A stretch of DNA of 64,000 nucleotides, from assembly GCA_030539395.1 (NCBI GenBank), contig JAUNSC010000009.1:26272-90271 (forward strand). Reading direction: 5' to 3'. The notes under the pieces are model-generated. The model was not told where the DNA came from. It searched no databases and saw only the letters and a list, made by a program, of their open reading frames with translations. The translations under genes were made by a program, and so were the position numbers. The number at the start of each line of letters is the position of its first letter. Position 1 is the stretch's first letter. Below are positions 39,038-49,509 of this stretch, piece after piece. Source of the DNA: Eubacteriales bacterium. GTDB taxonomy: Bacteria > Bacillota > Clostridia > Lachnospirales > Lachnospiraceae.

Positions 39038-40429
39038 TTATCTTCTGGCTGCTTTTGTTTTTAACTTTCCTGCCTCAGCCAGGCGAATCACTTTCTGGCC
39101 ATGGAAAAACAGCGGAATAATCACCACTGCACTCAAAAGATCTGCAAGTGCCTGTGTGGCAGCCACACCATTTACTCCCCAGATCATAGGTGCAATCAGA
39201 AGAACAGGATAGAAACAATATCCCTGTCTTGCAAAGTTTGCCAGCAGTGCCAGCTTTGCATTTCCGATTCCGGCAAAAAACATATTCACCTGAGAACTGA
39301 GTGCATGTAAAACCAGACCGAAACACTGCAGTCTCACACAGAGAAGTCCAAGCTGCATAACCTCTGTATCTGCCTGGCTGTTAAAAATACGGATCAGCGG
39401 TGATGCAAAAATGAAAATTATAATTCCCATGATAATGGAACCGCCGACCGCCATAATGCAGCCGTATGTATAACTGTCCTTTACTCGCTTCCACACCTTT
39501 GCTCCCCAGTTAAAACCAACAACCGGCTGATATCCCTGCCCAAATCCAAGAATAAATGCAAACGGGAACTCCATAATACGGTTTGCTACAGAAAGCGCTG
39601 CCAGTGATGCAGTTGAATAGCTTCCTGCTACACGGTTAATCGTAATGGATGCTGCCACTGTAAGAACCGAGCGGAAAAAGGAACTGGAACCTATCGCAAT
39701 TACCTCTTTTACATCGCCGATTGCCAATGAAAATTTGCGAATGGAAATTTCAACAATCGAAGTCTTTTTAACATACGGCACGCACAGAATAATAAAACTG
39801 ATAATTTTCGAAATTGCAGTTGCCATGGAAGCTCCTGCTACTCCCAGATTAAATTTGTAGATAAACAACGGATCCAGGAAGCAGTTCAAAACACCTCCGA
39901 AACCAATACCAATCATGGAATATGTAGCGCTTCCCTCGCTTCGCAAACACATGTTCAGGATAAAACTGCCGATCATGAACGGTGCAGCATACAAAACATA
40001 GGTACCATACTGCATCGAATAAGTTGCACATTCTTCCGTTGCGCCAAGCCAGTAAACAATATCACCCAGCATCAGCTTACCAAAAATCATAAAGATAATG
40101 CCTAATCCAAGACCGGTAAATATGGATGTTGAGAGTACCTTATTTGCATGCTCTTCTTCTTTTGCTCCCAGAAGTCTGGAAATATAACTGCAGGCACCTG
40201 CTCCGATCAAAGATCCGATCACAGTGATCATTCGTTCCAGGGAACTGTTTACGCCTACCGCCGCCGTTGCATTTGTACCAAGCGTACTTACAAAATAAGT
40301 ATCTACCAGATTATAAATCGTTGTGATCAACTGGGCGGTGATTGTCGGCACCGCCATTTTCGGCAGCAGTGTCATGATGTTTTCATTCAACATCATCTGC
40401 TTTTTTTCTTCTTTAATATTGTTTCTCAT
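39038..40429 (-). CDS. MATE family efflux transporter
   Basis: 463 residues, about 12 helices. NIMTLLPKMAVPTITAQLIT and IYNLVDTYFVSTLGTNATAA open the first MatE repeat. Within the cluster it is a plausible exporter of a toxic substrate or product. The start is ATG at 40429, eight bases from GAGAGG; the codon before it is an in-frame GTG. Confidence 0.92.
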   Translation of the reverse strand: MRNNIKEEKKQMMLNENIMTLLPKMAVPTITAQLITTIYNLVDTYFVSTLGTNATAAVGVNSSLERMITVIGSLIGAGACSYISRLLGAKEEEHANKVLSTSIFTGLGLGIIFMIFGKLMLGDIVYWLGATEECATYSMQYGTYVLYAAPFMIGSFILNMCLRSEGSATYSMIGIGFGGVLNCFLDPLFIYKFNLGVAGASMATAISKIISFIILCVPYVKKTSIVEISIRKFSLAIGDVKEVIAIGSSSFFRSVLTVAASITINRVAGSYSTASLAALSVANRIMEFPFAFILGFGQGYQPVVGFNWGAKVWKRVKDSYTYGCIMAVGGSIIMGIIIFIFASPLIRIFNSQADTEVMQLGLLCVRLQCFGLVLHALSSQVNMFFAGIGNAKLALLANFARQGYCFYPVLLIAPMIWGVNGVAATQALADLLSAVVIIPLFFHGQKVIRLAEAGKLKTKAARR

Positions 40430-40495
40430 CACATATGCCTCTCTATCTATTTATTTAACTGTTGGAGTATTGCTCCAAAAAGTTTTACAACCGCC

Positions 40496-41080
40496 TCACA
40501 TACGAATAAACTTTTTCGAACCGTCATCCCATGCCTTATTTTCCTGCTTTTCATAAGGCAAAGCCCGATAAAAGAATGTAATCAAAAAAGAACCTGCCCC
40601 CGAAAGGAAATAAAATAGTGGTACCGTTATCACTCCAATGTGAAATCCATTCCGAATCATTATAAAAGCACATGATATTGCGGCGCAAAGCAGGAGAAGA
40701 GCGTTTGCACATGGTACAATCCTGAGAATCATGTTCAATTCATCAAAACTCTGATTTGTGATTTTATCGTTGGAAAAAATGAATTTTATCACACCGAACC
40801 ACTCGAACAGAAATGCCGCCATCGCTAACCCGGAAAATAATGTCGGGTACGGACTATAATTCAATTCGCATTTCCGCAAAGCTGCCAGCACAAAGAAAAC
40901 GGTGCTTAATACACACAGTGTGCCAAAAATACGTTTATAACGCTGCTTTTCTTCCCTGTCCAGCTTATACACATACCACGCTCCAATATATTCATATCTG
41001 ATTCGGAATCCCCGTCTGTTATTGCATGGCTCCTCATATGCCATATAATTTTCTTCAAAAGAATCACGGAATGTCTTCAT
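40496..41080 (-). CDS. Small membrane protein of unknown function
   Basis: 194 residues with four predicted membrane helices (about residues 50-68, 78-98, 120-140, 145-168) and a hydrophilic N-terminal third. Family not recognised. It lies 14 bp after the ABC importer ATPase gene and 66 bp before the MATE gene on the same strand, so it is probably part of the cluster. Confidence 0.7.
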   Translation of the reverse strand: MKTFRDSFEENYMAYEEPCNNRRGFRIRYEYIGAWYVYKLDREEKQRYKRIFGTLCVLSTVFFVLAALRKCELNYSPYPTLFSGLAMAAFLFEWFGVIKFIFSNDKITNQSFDELNMILRIVPCANALLLLCAAISCAFIMIRNGFHIGVITVPLFYFLSGAGSFLITFFYRALPYEKQENKAWDDGSKKFIRM

Positions 41081-41094
41081 TCATAACCCCTTCT

Positions 41095-42051
41095 CTACAA
41101 CTGATTAATTTCTTTTGCTTTATTACATACCACAAAATGTCCCGGGCGTACTTCGCAGCTTTTTACTCCCTGTTTGCAGCTGTCATCCGCGTATGGACAG
41201 CGTGATGCAAAACGGCAGCCAGGACCAGGATTAATCGGAGATTTAATCTCTCCTTTCAGAATGATACGCTCTTTGCGGTTATGGATATCTGTCGTTGGAA
41301 TCGCGGAAAGTAACGCCTTTGTATATGGATGCAGCGGATATGCAAACAGTTCCTTTCTGTCGCACATTTCTACCATCTGTCCGAGATACATAACGCAGAT
41401 CTGATTTGAAATATGTTTTACAACAGACATATCGTGTGTAATAAACAGATATGTAAGTCCCAGATCCCTCTGCAGATCCATCAGAAGATTCAGAATCTGT
41501 GCCTGAATTGATACATCCAGTGCAGATACCGGTTCATCGCATACAATAAATTTCGGATTCAGAGCCAGTGCTCTTGCTATTCCTACCCTCTGGCGTCTTC
41601 CGCCATCCAGCTCATGCGGGTAAGACATCCGAAGACGTTTTTCAATTCCAACAATATCCATCAATTCCCGTGTGCGGTTTTTGATCTCCTCTTTGCTGAA
41701 ACTTCCATCCAGTTTCAGGGGTTCCATAATTATGTCTGATACTGTCTGACGCGGGTCAAGAGAGGAATACGGATCCTGAAAAATCATCTGAACATCCTTG
41801 CGGAACTGTTTTATATCCCTCTTATTCAGATTGGTAACATCTTTCCCCTGGAACAGAATCTTTCCGTCCGTGCTTTCATTTAAATGAATCAGCGTCCTTC
41901 CAAGTGTTGATTTTCCACAACCGGATTCTCCTACAAGACCTACGGTTTCTCCCTCTTCGATTTTGAAAGTGATGTCATCAACAGCATGAACCATTCCCGC
42001 ACCACTCTTAAAATATTTTTTTAAGTTCTGTGTTTCCAATAATGTTGCCAC
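41095..42051 (-). CDS. Peptide/nickel-type ABC importer ATPase, DppF/OppF side
   Basis: 318 residues. Walker A GESGCGKSTLGRTLI, signature position LDGGRRQRVGIARA (Ser replaced by Asp, common in this branch), Walker B KFIVCDEPVSALD. The C-terminal oligo_HPY region (NPGPGCRFASRCPYADDSCK) holds four Cys that in relatives bind an Fe-S cluster. It powers import with the adjacent DppD-like ATPase. Three bases separate it from the previous gene. Confidence 0.95.
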   Translation of the reverse strand: MATLLETQNLKKYFKSGAGMVHAVDDITFKIEEGETVGLVGESGCGKSTLGRTLIHLNESTDGKILFQGKDVTNLNKRDIKQFRKDVQMIFQDPYSSLDPRQTVSDIIMEPLKLDGSFSKEEIKNRTRELMDIVGIEKRLRMSYPHELDGGRRQRVGIARALALNPKFIVCDEPVSALDVSIQAQILNLLMDLQRDLGLTYLFITHDMSVVKHISNQICVMYLGQMVEMCDRKELFAYPLHPYTKALLSAIPTTDIHNRKERIILKGEIKSPINPGPGCRFASRCPYADDSCKQGVKSCEVRPGHFVVCNKAKEINQL

Positions 42052-42054
42052 TGA

Positions 42055-43035
42055 TCACACCCCCTCATTTGCTTTCCAACATCTGACCAGATGGTCCGGT
42101 GTCATTTCAATCATATGGTTGTTAAATTTCTTACATTTTCCGCAGGCATATGGACATCTCTCGAAGAAATCACAATGCTCACGGACAACAGACGGATCAG
42201 GCGGAAGTCCTTCGATGGGAGATAGCCGTTCCACATCCTTTTCCATATCAGGAAGCGCACCGAAAAGTCCGCAGGTATACGGATGCGTCGGGTGATCATA
42301 GATGTCTTCCAACGTGCCCTGTTCAATAATTCGGCCCGCATAGATTACTGCCACCTTATCACAGACTTCTGCTACAACGCCCAGGTCATGCGTAATCAGA
42401 ATCATGGCCGTTCCCAGCTTATTCCGAAGATCCCTGATCAGGTCCAGAACCTGTGCCTGGATTGTTACATCCAGTGCAGTCGTCGGCTCATCCGCCAGCA
42501 GCAGCTTCGGAGAACATGCAAGCGCAAGTGCGATTACAACTCTCTGCTTCATACCGCCCGAAAACTGATGCGGATATTCCTCCGCACGGTCGGCACCGAT
42601 ACCAACCATCTCCAGCATCTCTATAGCGCGCTTATTTGCTTCAGCCTTAGAGCAATTATGATGCTGTTTATACCCTTCTGCGATCTGGGATACTACCGTC
42701 TTTACCGGGTTGAGCGCTGTCATCGGATCCTGGAAAATCATGGAAATAGACTTCCCCCGCAATGCCTGCAGTTCCTTGTCATTCATATCAAGAATCTGCT
42801 TTCCTTCGAACCAGATATCTCCTTCCACACTTTCCACGGAACTTTCCGGAAGAATACGCAGAATAGATTTTGCTATGGTGGTTTTTCCTGCTCCCGTCTC
42901 GCCTACCAGACCAAGTGTTTCTCCTTCTTTTAATTCCAGCGAAACATCATTGACTGCATGGATAATAGAATTTCCGGAATGATACTTCACCGTGAGATGA
43001 CGAATCCCAAAAAAGTTTTCTCTTGTTTTTGCCAT
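42055..43035 (-). CDS. Peptide/nickel-type ABC importer ATPase, DppD/OppD side
   Basis: 326 residues. Walker A GETGAGKTTIAKSIL, signature FSGGMKQRVVIALA, Walker B KLLLADEPTTALD. The C-terminal Cys motif (REHCDFFERCPYACGKCKKF) is as in Dpp/Opp ATPases. It forms a heterodimer with the DppF-like subunit. Part of the five-gene importer. Confidence 0.95.
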   Translation of the reverse strand: MAKTRENFFGIRHLTVKYHSGNSIIHAVNDVSLELKEGETLGLVGETGAGKTTIAKSILRILPESSVESVEGDIWFEGKQILDMNDKELQALRGKSISMIFQDPMTALNPVKTVVSQIAEGYKQHHNCSKAEANKRAIEMLEMVGIGADRAEEYPHQFSGGMKQRVVIALALACSPKLLLADEPTTALDVTIQAQVLDLIRDLRNKLGTAMILITHDLGVVAEVCDKVAVIYAGRIIEQGTLEDIYDHPTHPYTCGLFGALPDMEKDVERLSPIEGLPPDPSVVREHCDFFERCPYACGKCKKFNNHMIEMTPDHLVRCWKANEGV

Positions 43036-43049
43036 TTCTTATCCCTCCA

Positions 43050-43997
43050 TCAGTCTTTAAAGTTCGGATCCAGTGCATCACGGAAAGCATCACCCAGCAG
43101 GTTGAAGCTCAATACGGTAAGCACGATAAAAATACCAGGAATGATTACCATATACGGGAAATCACGAATATAGTTACGTGTTGCTGCAAGCATCTGTCCC
43201 CATTCCGGCTTCGGTTCCTGTACACCCAGCCCCAGGAAACTGAGGGAAGAGGACGCCAGGCCGTTTCTGCTGACACTCATCGCAATTTCAACAATGATTG
43301 GAGAAATTGCATTTGGAACAATATGCTGAGCAATAATTTTCCAGGTCGGACAGTTAATCGTTGTCGCCGCCTCAATGTATTCCATATTTCGAATGCGCAG
43401 AATGTTTGCCCTCATCAGGCGGGCAAATCCGGGAATCCCCGTAATACCAAGTGCGAGAATACATTTATCCACACCCGTTCCGAATACTGCGCAAAATGCC
43501 ATTGCCAGAACCAGTGACGGGAATGCCTGGAACAGATCCAGGAAACGCATTAAGCAGGAATCAATCACACCGCCGAAATATCCGGCAACTGCTCCCATAA
43601 TAATTCCGAGGATTGCGGAAAGCACGGTAGATAACAGTCCGATAATCAGAGTGTATCTTGCGCCGTACAAAACCCTGGAAAGAATATCACGGCCCAGGTC
43701 ATCCGTTCCAAACAGATGATCAAATGACGGCCAGGATTTCATCGCCGCAAAATCGGTTGTTGAATAGCTGTATCTGCAGATTAAAGGAGACACTAATGAC
43801 AGAATAATGATTAAAGCGAGGAATATCATTCCCAATACCGCGCCTCTGTTGTGAGAGATACTCGCCCATACGTATTTCGCCGATCCTGGCTTTATGCTGG
43901 CATCAATGCGATGATGCCTTTTTCCCTTTTTACCATGTCCACCATGATGTCCATGTCCATGATGTTTGGAATCTTTGTTCTTTAATTCATCTGCCAT
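43050..43997 (-). CDS. ABC importer permease, DppC/NikC side, with His-rich N-terminus
   Basis: 315 residues. Six helices; the coupling region EYIEAATTINCPTWKIIAQH and the FLGLGVQEPKPEWGQML motif are typical. The cytoplasmic N-terminus is odd: residues ~11-29 (KHHGHGHHGGHGKKGKRHH) contain 8 His with Gly and Lys, a likely metal-binding patch absent from ordinary DppC. A nitrogenase-like subunit nearby has a comparable His/Gly tail. The start overlaps the DppB stop by one base. Confidence 0.93.
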   Translation of the reverse strand: MADELKNKDSKHHGHGHHGGHGKKGKRHHRIDASIKPGSAKYVWASISHNRGAVLGMIFLALIIILSLVSPLICRYSYSTTDFAAMKSWPSFDHLFGTDDLGRDILSRVLYGARYTLIIGLLSTVLSAILGIIMGAVAGYFGGVIDSCLMRFLDLFQAFPSLVLAMAFCAVFGTGVDKCILALGITGIPGFARLMRANILRIRNMEYIEAATTINCPTWKIIAQHIVPNAISPIIVEIAMSVSRNGLASSSLSFLGLGVQEPKPEWGQMLAATRNYIRDFPYMVIIPGIFIVLTVLSFNLLGDAFRDALDPNFKD

Positions 43998-44953
43998 TAT
44001 TTCACCTTCTTTCTATTTGAGGATACATACTGCGCCTTAATACGCGGGTCCGCAAAGGCATACAGCAGGTCAGTAAGTAACATAATTAATGCAAAGGTAA
44101 ACGCAATAAAGATAATTCCGCCGGTACATGCATTGTAATCACGGTTATTAATGCTGTTTACCAGATACTGCCCAATACCAGGAATAGAGAATACTACCTC
44201 AATGATCGTTGCACCGCCGAGCATGGAACCAAATCTCATACCGATTACGGTCAAAATCGGAATCAGCGCATTCGGGAGGGCATGTCCATAAATAACATCT
44301 CTTTCCGAAAGTCCTTTCGATCTCGCAGTAGTTACATAGTCCGAACGCACGACCTCAAGCATACTTGCACGTACCTGTCTGGTGAAGCCGGCAAGACCTC
44401 CAAGTGAGTTTGCTATCGTCGGCAAAACGAAATATATTAATGATTTCGCGCCGGATGACGGCAGCCACTTCAGCTTCAGAGAAAAAAGCAAAACCAGCAT
44501 TAATGCTGTCCAGAAACTCGGCATACAGTCAAACAATAACGTAACAAACAGCGAGACTCTGTCGCCAACTGAATTCGCATGTACCGCTGTGTAGATGCCC
44601 AGCGGCAGGCCCACCACAATGGTTAATATAATACTGAAAATTGCTATTTTGGCAGTGTGCGGGAAACGCTTCATCAATTCCCATTTAATATCAGTGCCAT
44701 CGATTAAAGACTTTCCAAAATCAAACTTTGTAAAAATATTTGCTACGTATTCACCCAGCCTGACCACAAACGGTCTGTCAAGTCCAAGTGCTACACGTTT
44801 TGCCTCAATCTCCGCCTCCGTATGTACACCCGAACCCAGCGCAAGCTGTGCAGGATCACCCGGAACGAAGTTCATCAATGTAAACATAATGATACCAACA
44901 GCAAGCAGCGTCGGAATCATTATCAGCAATCGCTTTACCACATATCGTATCAT
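43997..44953 (-). CDS. ABC importer permease, DppB/NikB side
   Basis: 318 residues. It begins MIRYVVKRLLIMIPTLLAVG and has NFVPGDPAQLALG and the coupling motif SDYVTTARSKGLSERDVIYG. ATG at 44953 is eight bases after AAAGGAA; the ATG 18 bases upstream has no site. It pairs with the DppC-like permease. A hairpin separates it from the binding-protein gene, which would let the binding protein be made in excess. Confidence 0.95.
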   Translation of the reverse strand: MIRYVVKRLLIMIPTLLAVGIIMFTLMNFVPGDPAQLALGSGVHTEAEIEAKRVALGLDRPFVVRLGEYVANIFTKFDFGKSLIDGTDIKWELMKRFPHTAKIAIFSIILTIVVGLPLGIYTAVHANSVGDRVSLFVTLLFDCMPSFWTALMLVLLFSLKLKWLPSSGAKSLIYFVLPTIANSLGGLAGFTRQVRASMLEVVRSDYVTTARSKGLSERDVIYGHALPNALIPILTVIGMRFGSMLGGATIIEVVFSIPGIGQYLVNSINNRDYNACTGGIIFIAFTFALIMLLTDLLYAFADPRIKAQYVSSNRKKVK

Positions 44954-44986
44954 GAACTCATTTCCTTTCATTTACCAGGATGCAAA

Positions 44987-45028
44987 CAGCACTGCACTAT
45001 GTGAAACAAACTCAATAATACAGTGCTG
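44987..45028 (-). terminator. Intercistronic hairpin between binding protein and permease genes
   Basis: CAGCACTG and CAGTGCTG form an 8-bp stem over a 26-base loop. On the minus strand only TTTGC follows, so it is a weak terminator or an mRNA-stabilising structure, common after binding-protein genes in ABC operons. Confidence 0.6.
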
Positions 45029-45072
45029 CTTTTATCATTCACTTAGTTTTCAGGTTGTAATTTCCGGAACAA

Positions 45073-46662
45073 TTAACCTTCTACAGATGTGTAATCTTCT
45101 GTAAATGTCATAGCATTCAATACCGGGTTCAGTTTCTGAAGAGAAATGTCTGTGATACCGGCTGTGCTGACAATAGATCTAACCTCAGTGTAGCATCCAA
45201 CGATGTAAGCCTGCTCTTTTACATACTCATGGAATGCGGTCAGATTTTCTTCACTTCTGTCTGCGATAGCTGCGGAAAGGAGTTCCTGCAGTTTCTCATC
45301 CTGTACGAAGCACTGGTTGTTTTCGCCACCGAACAAATCGTTCCAGAATGTGGTAGTGAAGTCTGCTACAGAGTTGGAGTACTCACACATATCCCATGCG
45401 GACGGATCGTTCTGAACAGCCTGTCTTGCTGCGCGGTCCTGGCTGTCGATGATCATGTTCAGTCCTGCTTCTGCGAACATAGCCTGCAGTGCAACGTAAG
45501 GCTGCTGCGGAGCCTGTGAGCTGTTCAGGAAGCTGAACTCAAGCGGATTGCTCTCGTCATAGCCTGCTGCTGCCAGATACTCTTTTGCTGCTTCGATATC
45601 ATAGGTAAAGTATTCTTCCTCTTCCCAGGCATCTACATAGTCCGGTCCAAGGTTCGGAGCTACGTCATGGCTCAGAACAACCTCACCAGCGGAGAGAGAC
45701 ATATTCAGTGCATCAAATGCGCGGGCAACACCCTGACGAGCATTTACATCAGCAAATTTGCTGCCTTCGCTGCAGTTGAAGATCAGATACTGGCTCATAC
45801 CATTCAGATATTTGGTTACGGTGTAGTCTTCGTTCTCTTCGAAACGTCCTACTTCATCAGAAGAAATCTCAGCCATATCAATCTCGCCATTTTCAAGTGC
45901 GATAGATCTGGAGGAAGCCTCTGTGATGCAGCGAAGCTCAATTTCTTTTACATTTTCAAACTCAACATCTGCTTTTCCTTCAGTCTTCCAGTAGTCTTCT
46001 TTTGCCTGCAGTGTTACACCGGAGCCGGTAACCATATCCGTTACAATGTAAGCGCCTGTGGTAGCAGGATTGGAGTTAATTTCATCTTCAGTAGCATTTG
46101 TATACCATGCTTCACTTGCGATGGAGCAATTGCACAGAACTGCTTCAATGGCACCTTCGCTGGTATCTTTCAGTGTAATTGTCAAAGTATAATCGCCGGT
46201 AGCTTCTGCGCTGCCATAATACAGAGAAATTTCAGATACAAATCCCAGCTCTGCCAGTTTATCATAGCTGAACACTACGTCGGATGCCTTGATTGCATTG
46301 CCCTGACTGTCAACGATGTTGTCATAAAGTTCTACTTCATAAGTTGCATCATCTACCTTTGTAACAGACTTGGCAGCGTTCATCTGAAGCTCATCGTTTG
46401 CAAGCATCGCTCCGATAAACGGACGGTAGCAAAGGTGTGCCCAGATTGTTCCCTCTGTCCAGTCACGTACTGCAGAATCACTTCCCCACGGTCCAATTGT
46501 GAAGGAGTCATCATCTACAGCTACCACTACTTTGCCGGCCTGCGTTGCAGCCTCTACAGGAACAGCTGAATCAATCTGAACATCAGATGCGAATGCAGTA
46601 GAGCATGCACCGAATGCCATTGATGATGCCATGAGTAACGCAATAATTGTTTTTCTTTTCAT
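45073..46662 (-). CDS. Extracellular solute-binding protein, family 5 (DppA/NikA-like)
   Basis: 529 residues. A signal peptide (KRKTIIALLMASSMAFGACSTAFA) has a Cys that could be a lipid site, but the lipobox is imperfect, so cleavage after AFA is possible. The body has SBP_bac_5 features such as WTEGTIWAHLCYRPF, VDDATYEVELYDNI and EFSFLNSSQAPQQPYVALQA. Relatives bind peptides, nickel chelates, haem or sugars. First gene of the importer operon; its promoter carries the same operator as the esterase promoter. Site GGAGG. Confidence 0.93.
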   Translation of the reverse strand: MKRKTIIALLMASSMAFGACSTAFASDVQIDSAVPVEAATQAGKVVVAVDDDSFTIGPWGSDSAVRDWTEGTIWAHLCYRPFIGAMLANDELQMNAAKSVTKVDDATYEVELYDNIVDSQGNAIKASDVVFSYDKLAELGFVSEISLYYGSAEATGDYTLTITLKDTSEGAIEAVLCNCSIASEAWYTNATEDEINSNPATTGAYIVTDMVTGSGVTLQAKEDYWKTEGKADVEFENVKEIELRCITEASSRSIALENGEIDMAEISSDEVGRFEENEDYTVTKYLNGMSQYLIFNCSEGSKFADVNARQGVARAFDALNMSLSAGEVVLSHDVAPNLGPDYVDAWEEEEYFTYDIEAAKEYLAAAGYDESNPLEFSFLNSSQAPQQPYVALQAMFAEAGLNMIIDSQDRAARQAVQNDPSAWDMCEYSNSVADFTTTFWNDLFGGENNQCFVQDEKLQELLSAAIADRSEENLTAFHEYVKEQAYIVGCYTEVRSIVSTAGITDISLQKLNPVLNAMTFTEDYTSVEG

Positions 46663-46713
46663 CGTTTGTAAACCTCCGTTTTACATTTTATTTGTTTTTT
46701 ACTTGGTAACACG

Positions 46714-46779
46714 ATTGTACAAAATAACTAATCATCAATCAATTCCGTTTATTTTTTTACAATTTCCAAAATGGAAATT
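46714..46779 (-). promoter_or_regulatory. Promoter and LysR-type operator of the importer operon
   Basis: On the minus strand: palindrome ATTTCCA-N3-TGGAAAT (46762-46778; extended to 8-bp arms 46761-46779), 13 bases, ACGGAATTGATT containing -35 TTGATT (46737-46742), 17 bases, -10 TACAAT (46714-46719). The palindrome is centred about 63 bases upstream of the expected transcription start, the usual place for a LysR recognition site. The same arrangement occurs at 51068-51133. Confidence 0.82.
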
Positions 46780-46814
46780 ATACAATTTTCATTTCATATT
46801 CTGTTGTTTTCCTG

Positions 46815-47654
<840 letters not shown>

Positions 47655-47713
47655 TCATGTCGCTTTATCTTTTTATTGATATCTGTTTTATTCGTCTTAC
47701 CAGAAATCCCGGT

Positions 47714-48865
47714 CTAAATCTTCCTTAATTGTATATCCAGCCATTTATTCAGGTTATCGCCCAAAAACAGTGGGAGATGCTGGTGTTCTCCATAGAGCTG
47801 AAATGCTTTGTGGGGAAGGTCTATCCACATACTATTCTCCGGGGCAAAACACCGAAGCAGCGGATCTGCTATGATGATGCCAAACCCGCCCTCTCTCAAA
47901 AGTTTTTCTGCCTCTTTTTCACTTCGGATTCTCCTGTCGCCTGGCTGAGCCAGATCTTTTTCGAGAGTGTAAAAAGTACATACCCGTACATTCTGCATTT
48001 CATAGTCACTAAGCAGAGTTTCCCGGATAGCATTCCCCATCAGCTGTTCACCGATGATCAAAACCTCCGGCCGCTGCTCCTCAGGCTGCAGACTGCTTTC
48101 AGGCTGTTTCTTATCCTGAAGGGCAGTGAGCATCCTTTCTGTCCAGGTCTTTCCAAATGGGGCCATGACAATATACGGTGTTCCGTATTCTTTCTTCAGG
48201 TACTTAGCTGCCGCAAGGCCAGAAGCCGCAACAACAAGGTTTACTGATGCTTCTGCTGCTTTTGCAATGTTTTCTGCCTTCTCACTTCCGCCCAGATTTG
48301 CAATCACACTAAATCCCTTTTCTTCTATCCACTTACAAAGCGAATCAGTATTTTCATCCTGCCAGTCAAGGGTATTAGCGCCCAGAATATTTATGCCGTT
48401 CTGTCTGACCTCTGCCGGCCTGGTCAAAAGCCTTACAAGTGCCAGGAGCGTTTCCGAGATTCCCACATCATATGTTTTATGTCCTGACAGCTTTACAGCC
48501 GCCGTTTTTATACCACTTTCCTGTTCAATATTTTCTGCAATTTCTCCCAGGTCAGTTCCTATCATTGCAGAGCAGGGACCTGCACTTAACACAATAAATT
48601 CAGGATAAAAAACCTTCTGGTATGTCCGAAAAGTGTCCAGTACCTTCTGTCTTGTCCCTGTCACCACATCCTCTGAACTGATTTCTGTATGTACAACACG
48701 CATATCCGGCTCACCGTTTTTCCGGCGGCCTCTGCGGCGCTCAGCGCTTGTTCTGTATTCCGAACAGTCGTCAATGATTCCCATTCCGTCTGTTTTATTC
48801 ATAATCTCAATAAACCCAAAATTATCTGCCATGAGAGGCGGCAGCTTTTTCCATAATTTCACCAT
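47714..48865 (-). CDS. Nitrogenase component 1-like subunit (NifD/NifK superfamily)
   Basis: 383 residues, shorter than NifD (~480). It starts VKLWKKLPPLMADNFGFIEI. A Cys near residue 33 (IIDDCSEYR) and one near 98 (LSAGPCSAMIGTDLGEIA, like the CxxxIGDD ligand of component 1) are candidate Fe-S ligands. Rossmann-like domains follow (NGINILGANTL; FSVIANLGGSEKAENI; PEVLIIGEQLMGNAIR). ATG at 48865 follows AAAGGAG; a longer in-frame start lies inside the upstream gene. The probable partners are the NifH-like ATPase downstream and the short subunit upstream. Reaction unknown. Confidence 0.85.
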   Translation of the reverse strand: MVKLWKKLPPLMADNFGFIEIMNKTDGMGIIDDCSEYRTSAERRRGRRKNGEPDMRVVHTEISSEDVVTGTRQKVLDTFRTYQKVFYPEFIVLSAGPCSAMIGTDLGEIAENIEQESGIKTAAVKLSGHKTYDVGISETLLALVRLLTRPAEVRQNGINILGANTLDWQDENTDSLCKWIEEKGFSVIANLGGSEKAENIAKAAEASVNLVVAASGLAAAKYLKKEYGTPYIVMAPFGKTWTERMLTALQDKKQPESSLQPEEQRPEVLIIGEQLMGNAIRETLLSDYEMQNVRVCTFYTLEKDLAQPGDRRIRSEKEAEKLLREGGFGIIIADPLLRCFAPENSMWIDLPHKAFQLYGEHQHLPLFLGDNLNKWLDIQLRKI

Positions 48866-48881
48866 TTGGTATCGCTCCTTT

Positions 48882-49394
48882 CTACTCTGTTGCATCCGGA
48901 TCATAGCCTGTAAGATGACATCCCTTGTGGAAACGCACCTCAATTCCAAGTTCCTGCGATAAATTCTGTGTAAGTGTTTCATAATCTGTAGACAAAAGCT
49001 CAATCTGACATCCGCCAAACAGCACTAAATGCTGCGGATGTATCTCCTCAACAATTTCTCTGGCAGCCTCTTCAATATGGTCCAGATACCCCCCTGTGAT
49101 CCAGTCAATCTCTTCCAATAACAAAAAGGTAAGTTTACCTTCCCGCTGCAATTCCAATTTTACTGTTCCTTTATGGCGTGTACAGGAACGTGAACCTATG
49201 AAAAGCAAATGAGTTCCCGGCTTTTCCACCAACGCTCTGTATCCCTTTCTTTCCGGGCGGCCGCCCCGGTGTTTTCCCTGTCCATCACGCCCTTCATGTC
49301 TCCCATGTCCGCTTTGTCCATCACGTCTTCCGTGTTCGCTCCGTCCACCATGTCCTCTGTGTCCATAGTGTTCTTTCCTTTCTCTTGTTTCCAA
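48882..49394 (-). CDS. Short nitrogenase component 1-like subunit with His/Gly-rich N-terminus
   Basis: About 170 residues. Residues ~1-45 are low-complexity His/Gly/Arg (HYGHRGHGGRSEHGRRDG...), likely metal binding or disordered. The rest resembles only the first domain of NifD/NifK: a Cys in GSRSCTRHKG, EEIDWITGGYLDHIEEAARE, FGGCQIELLSTDYETLTQNL and a Cys in KGCHLTGYD. The later two domains are absent and no continuation is found, so this is a natural one-domain form or a C-terminal loss. TTG at 49394 is eight bases after AGGAGG; an ATG at 49418 precedes that site. Confidence 0.75.
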   Translation of the reverse strand: METRERKEHYGHRGHGGRSEHGRRDGQSGHGRHEGRDGQGKHRGGRPERKGYRALVEKPGTHLLFIGSRSCTRHKGTVKLELQREGKLTFLLLEEIDWITGGYLDHIEEAAREIVEEIHPQHLVLFGGCQIELLSTDYETLTQNLSQELGIEVRFHKGCHLTGYDPDATE

Positions 49395-49444
49395 ATCTTT
49401 TTCCTCCTCGCATACCATTCTTACTTTTTATTGATAAAGCTTTA

Positions 49445-49484
49445 TAAAAAGAGCTGCCCGCATACTACGCGCAAGGCAGCTCTT
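49445..49484 (-). terminator. Intrinsic terminator between esterase and nitrogenase-like genes
   Basis: AAGAGCTGCC and GGCAGCTCTT form a 10-bp stem, followed on the minus strand by TTTATAAAG. No clear promoter lies between it and the short component-1 gene. The nitrogenase-like genes probably depend on read-through from the esterase promoter, at a lower level. Confidence 0.75.
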
Positions 49485-49509
49485 CCATAATATTTCTTTC
49501 AAAACCCGG

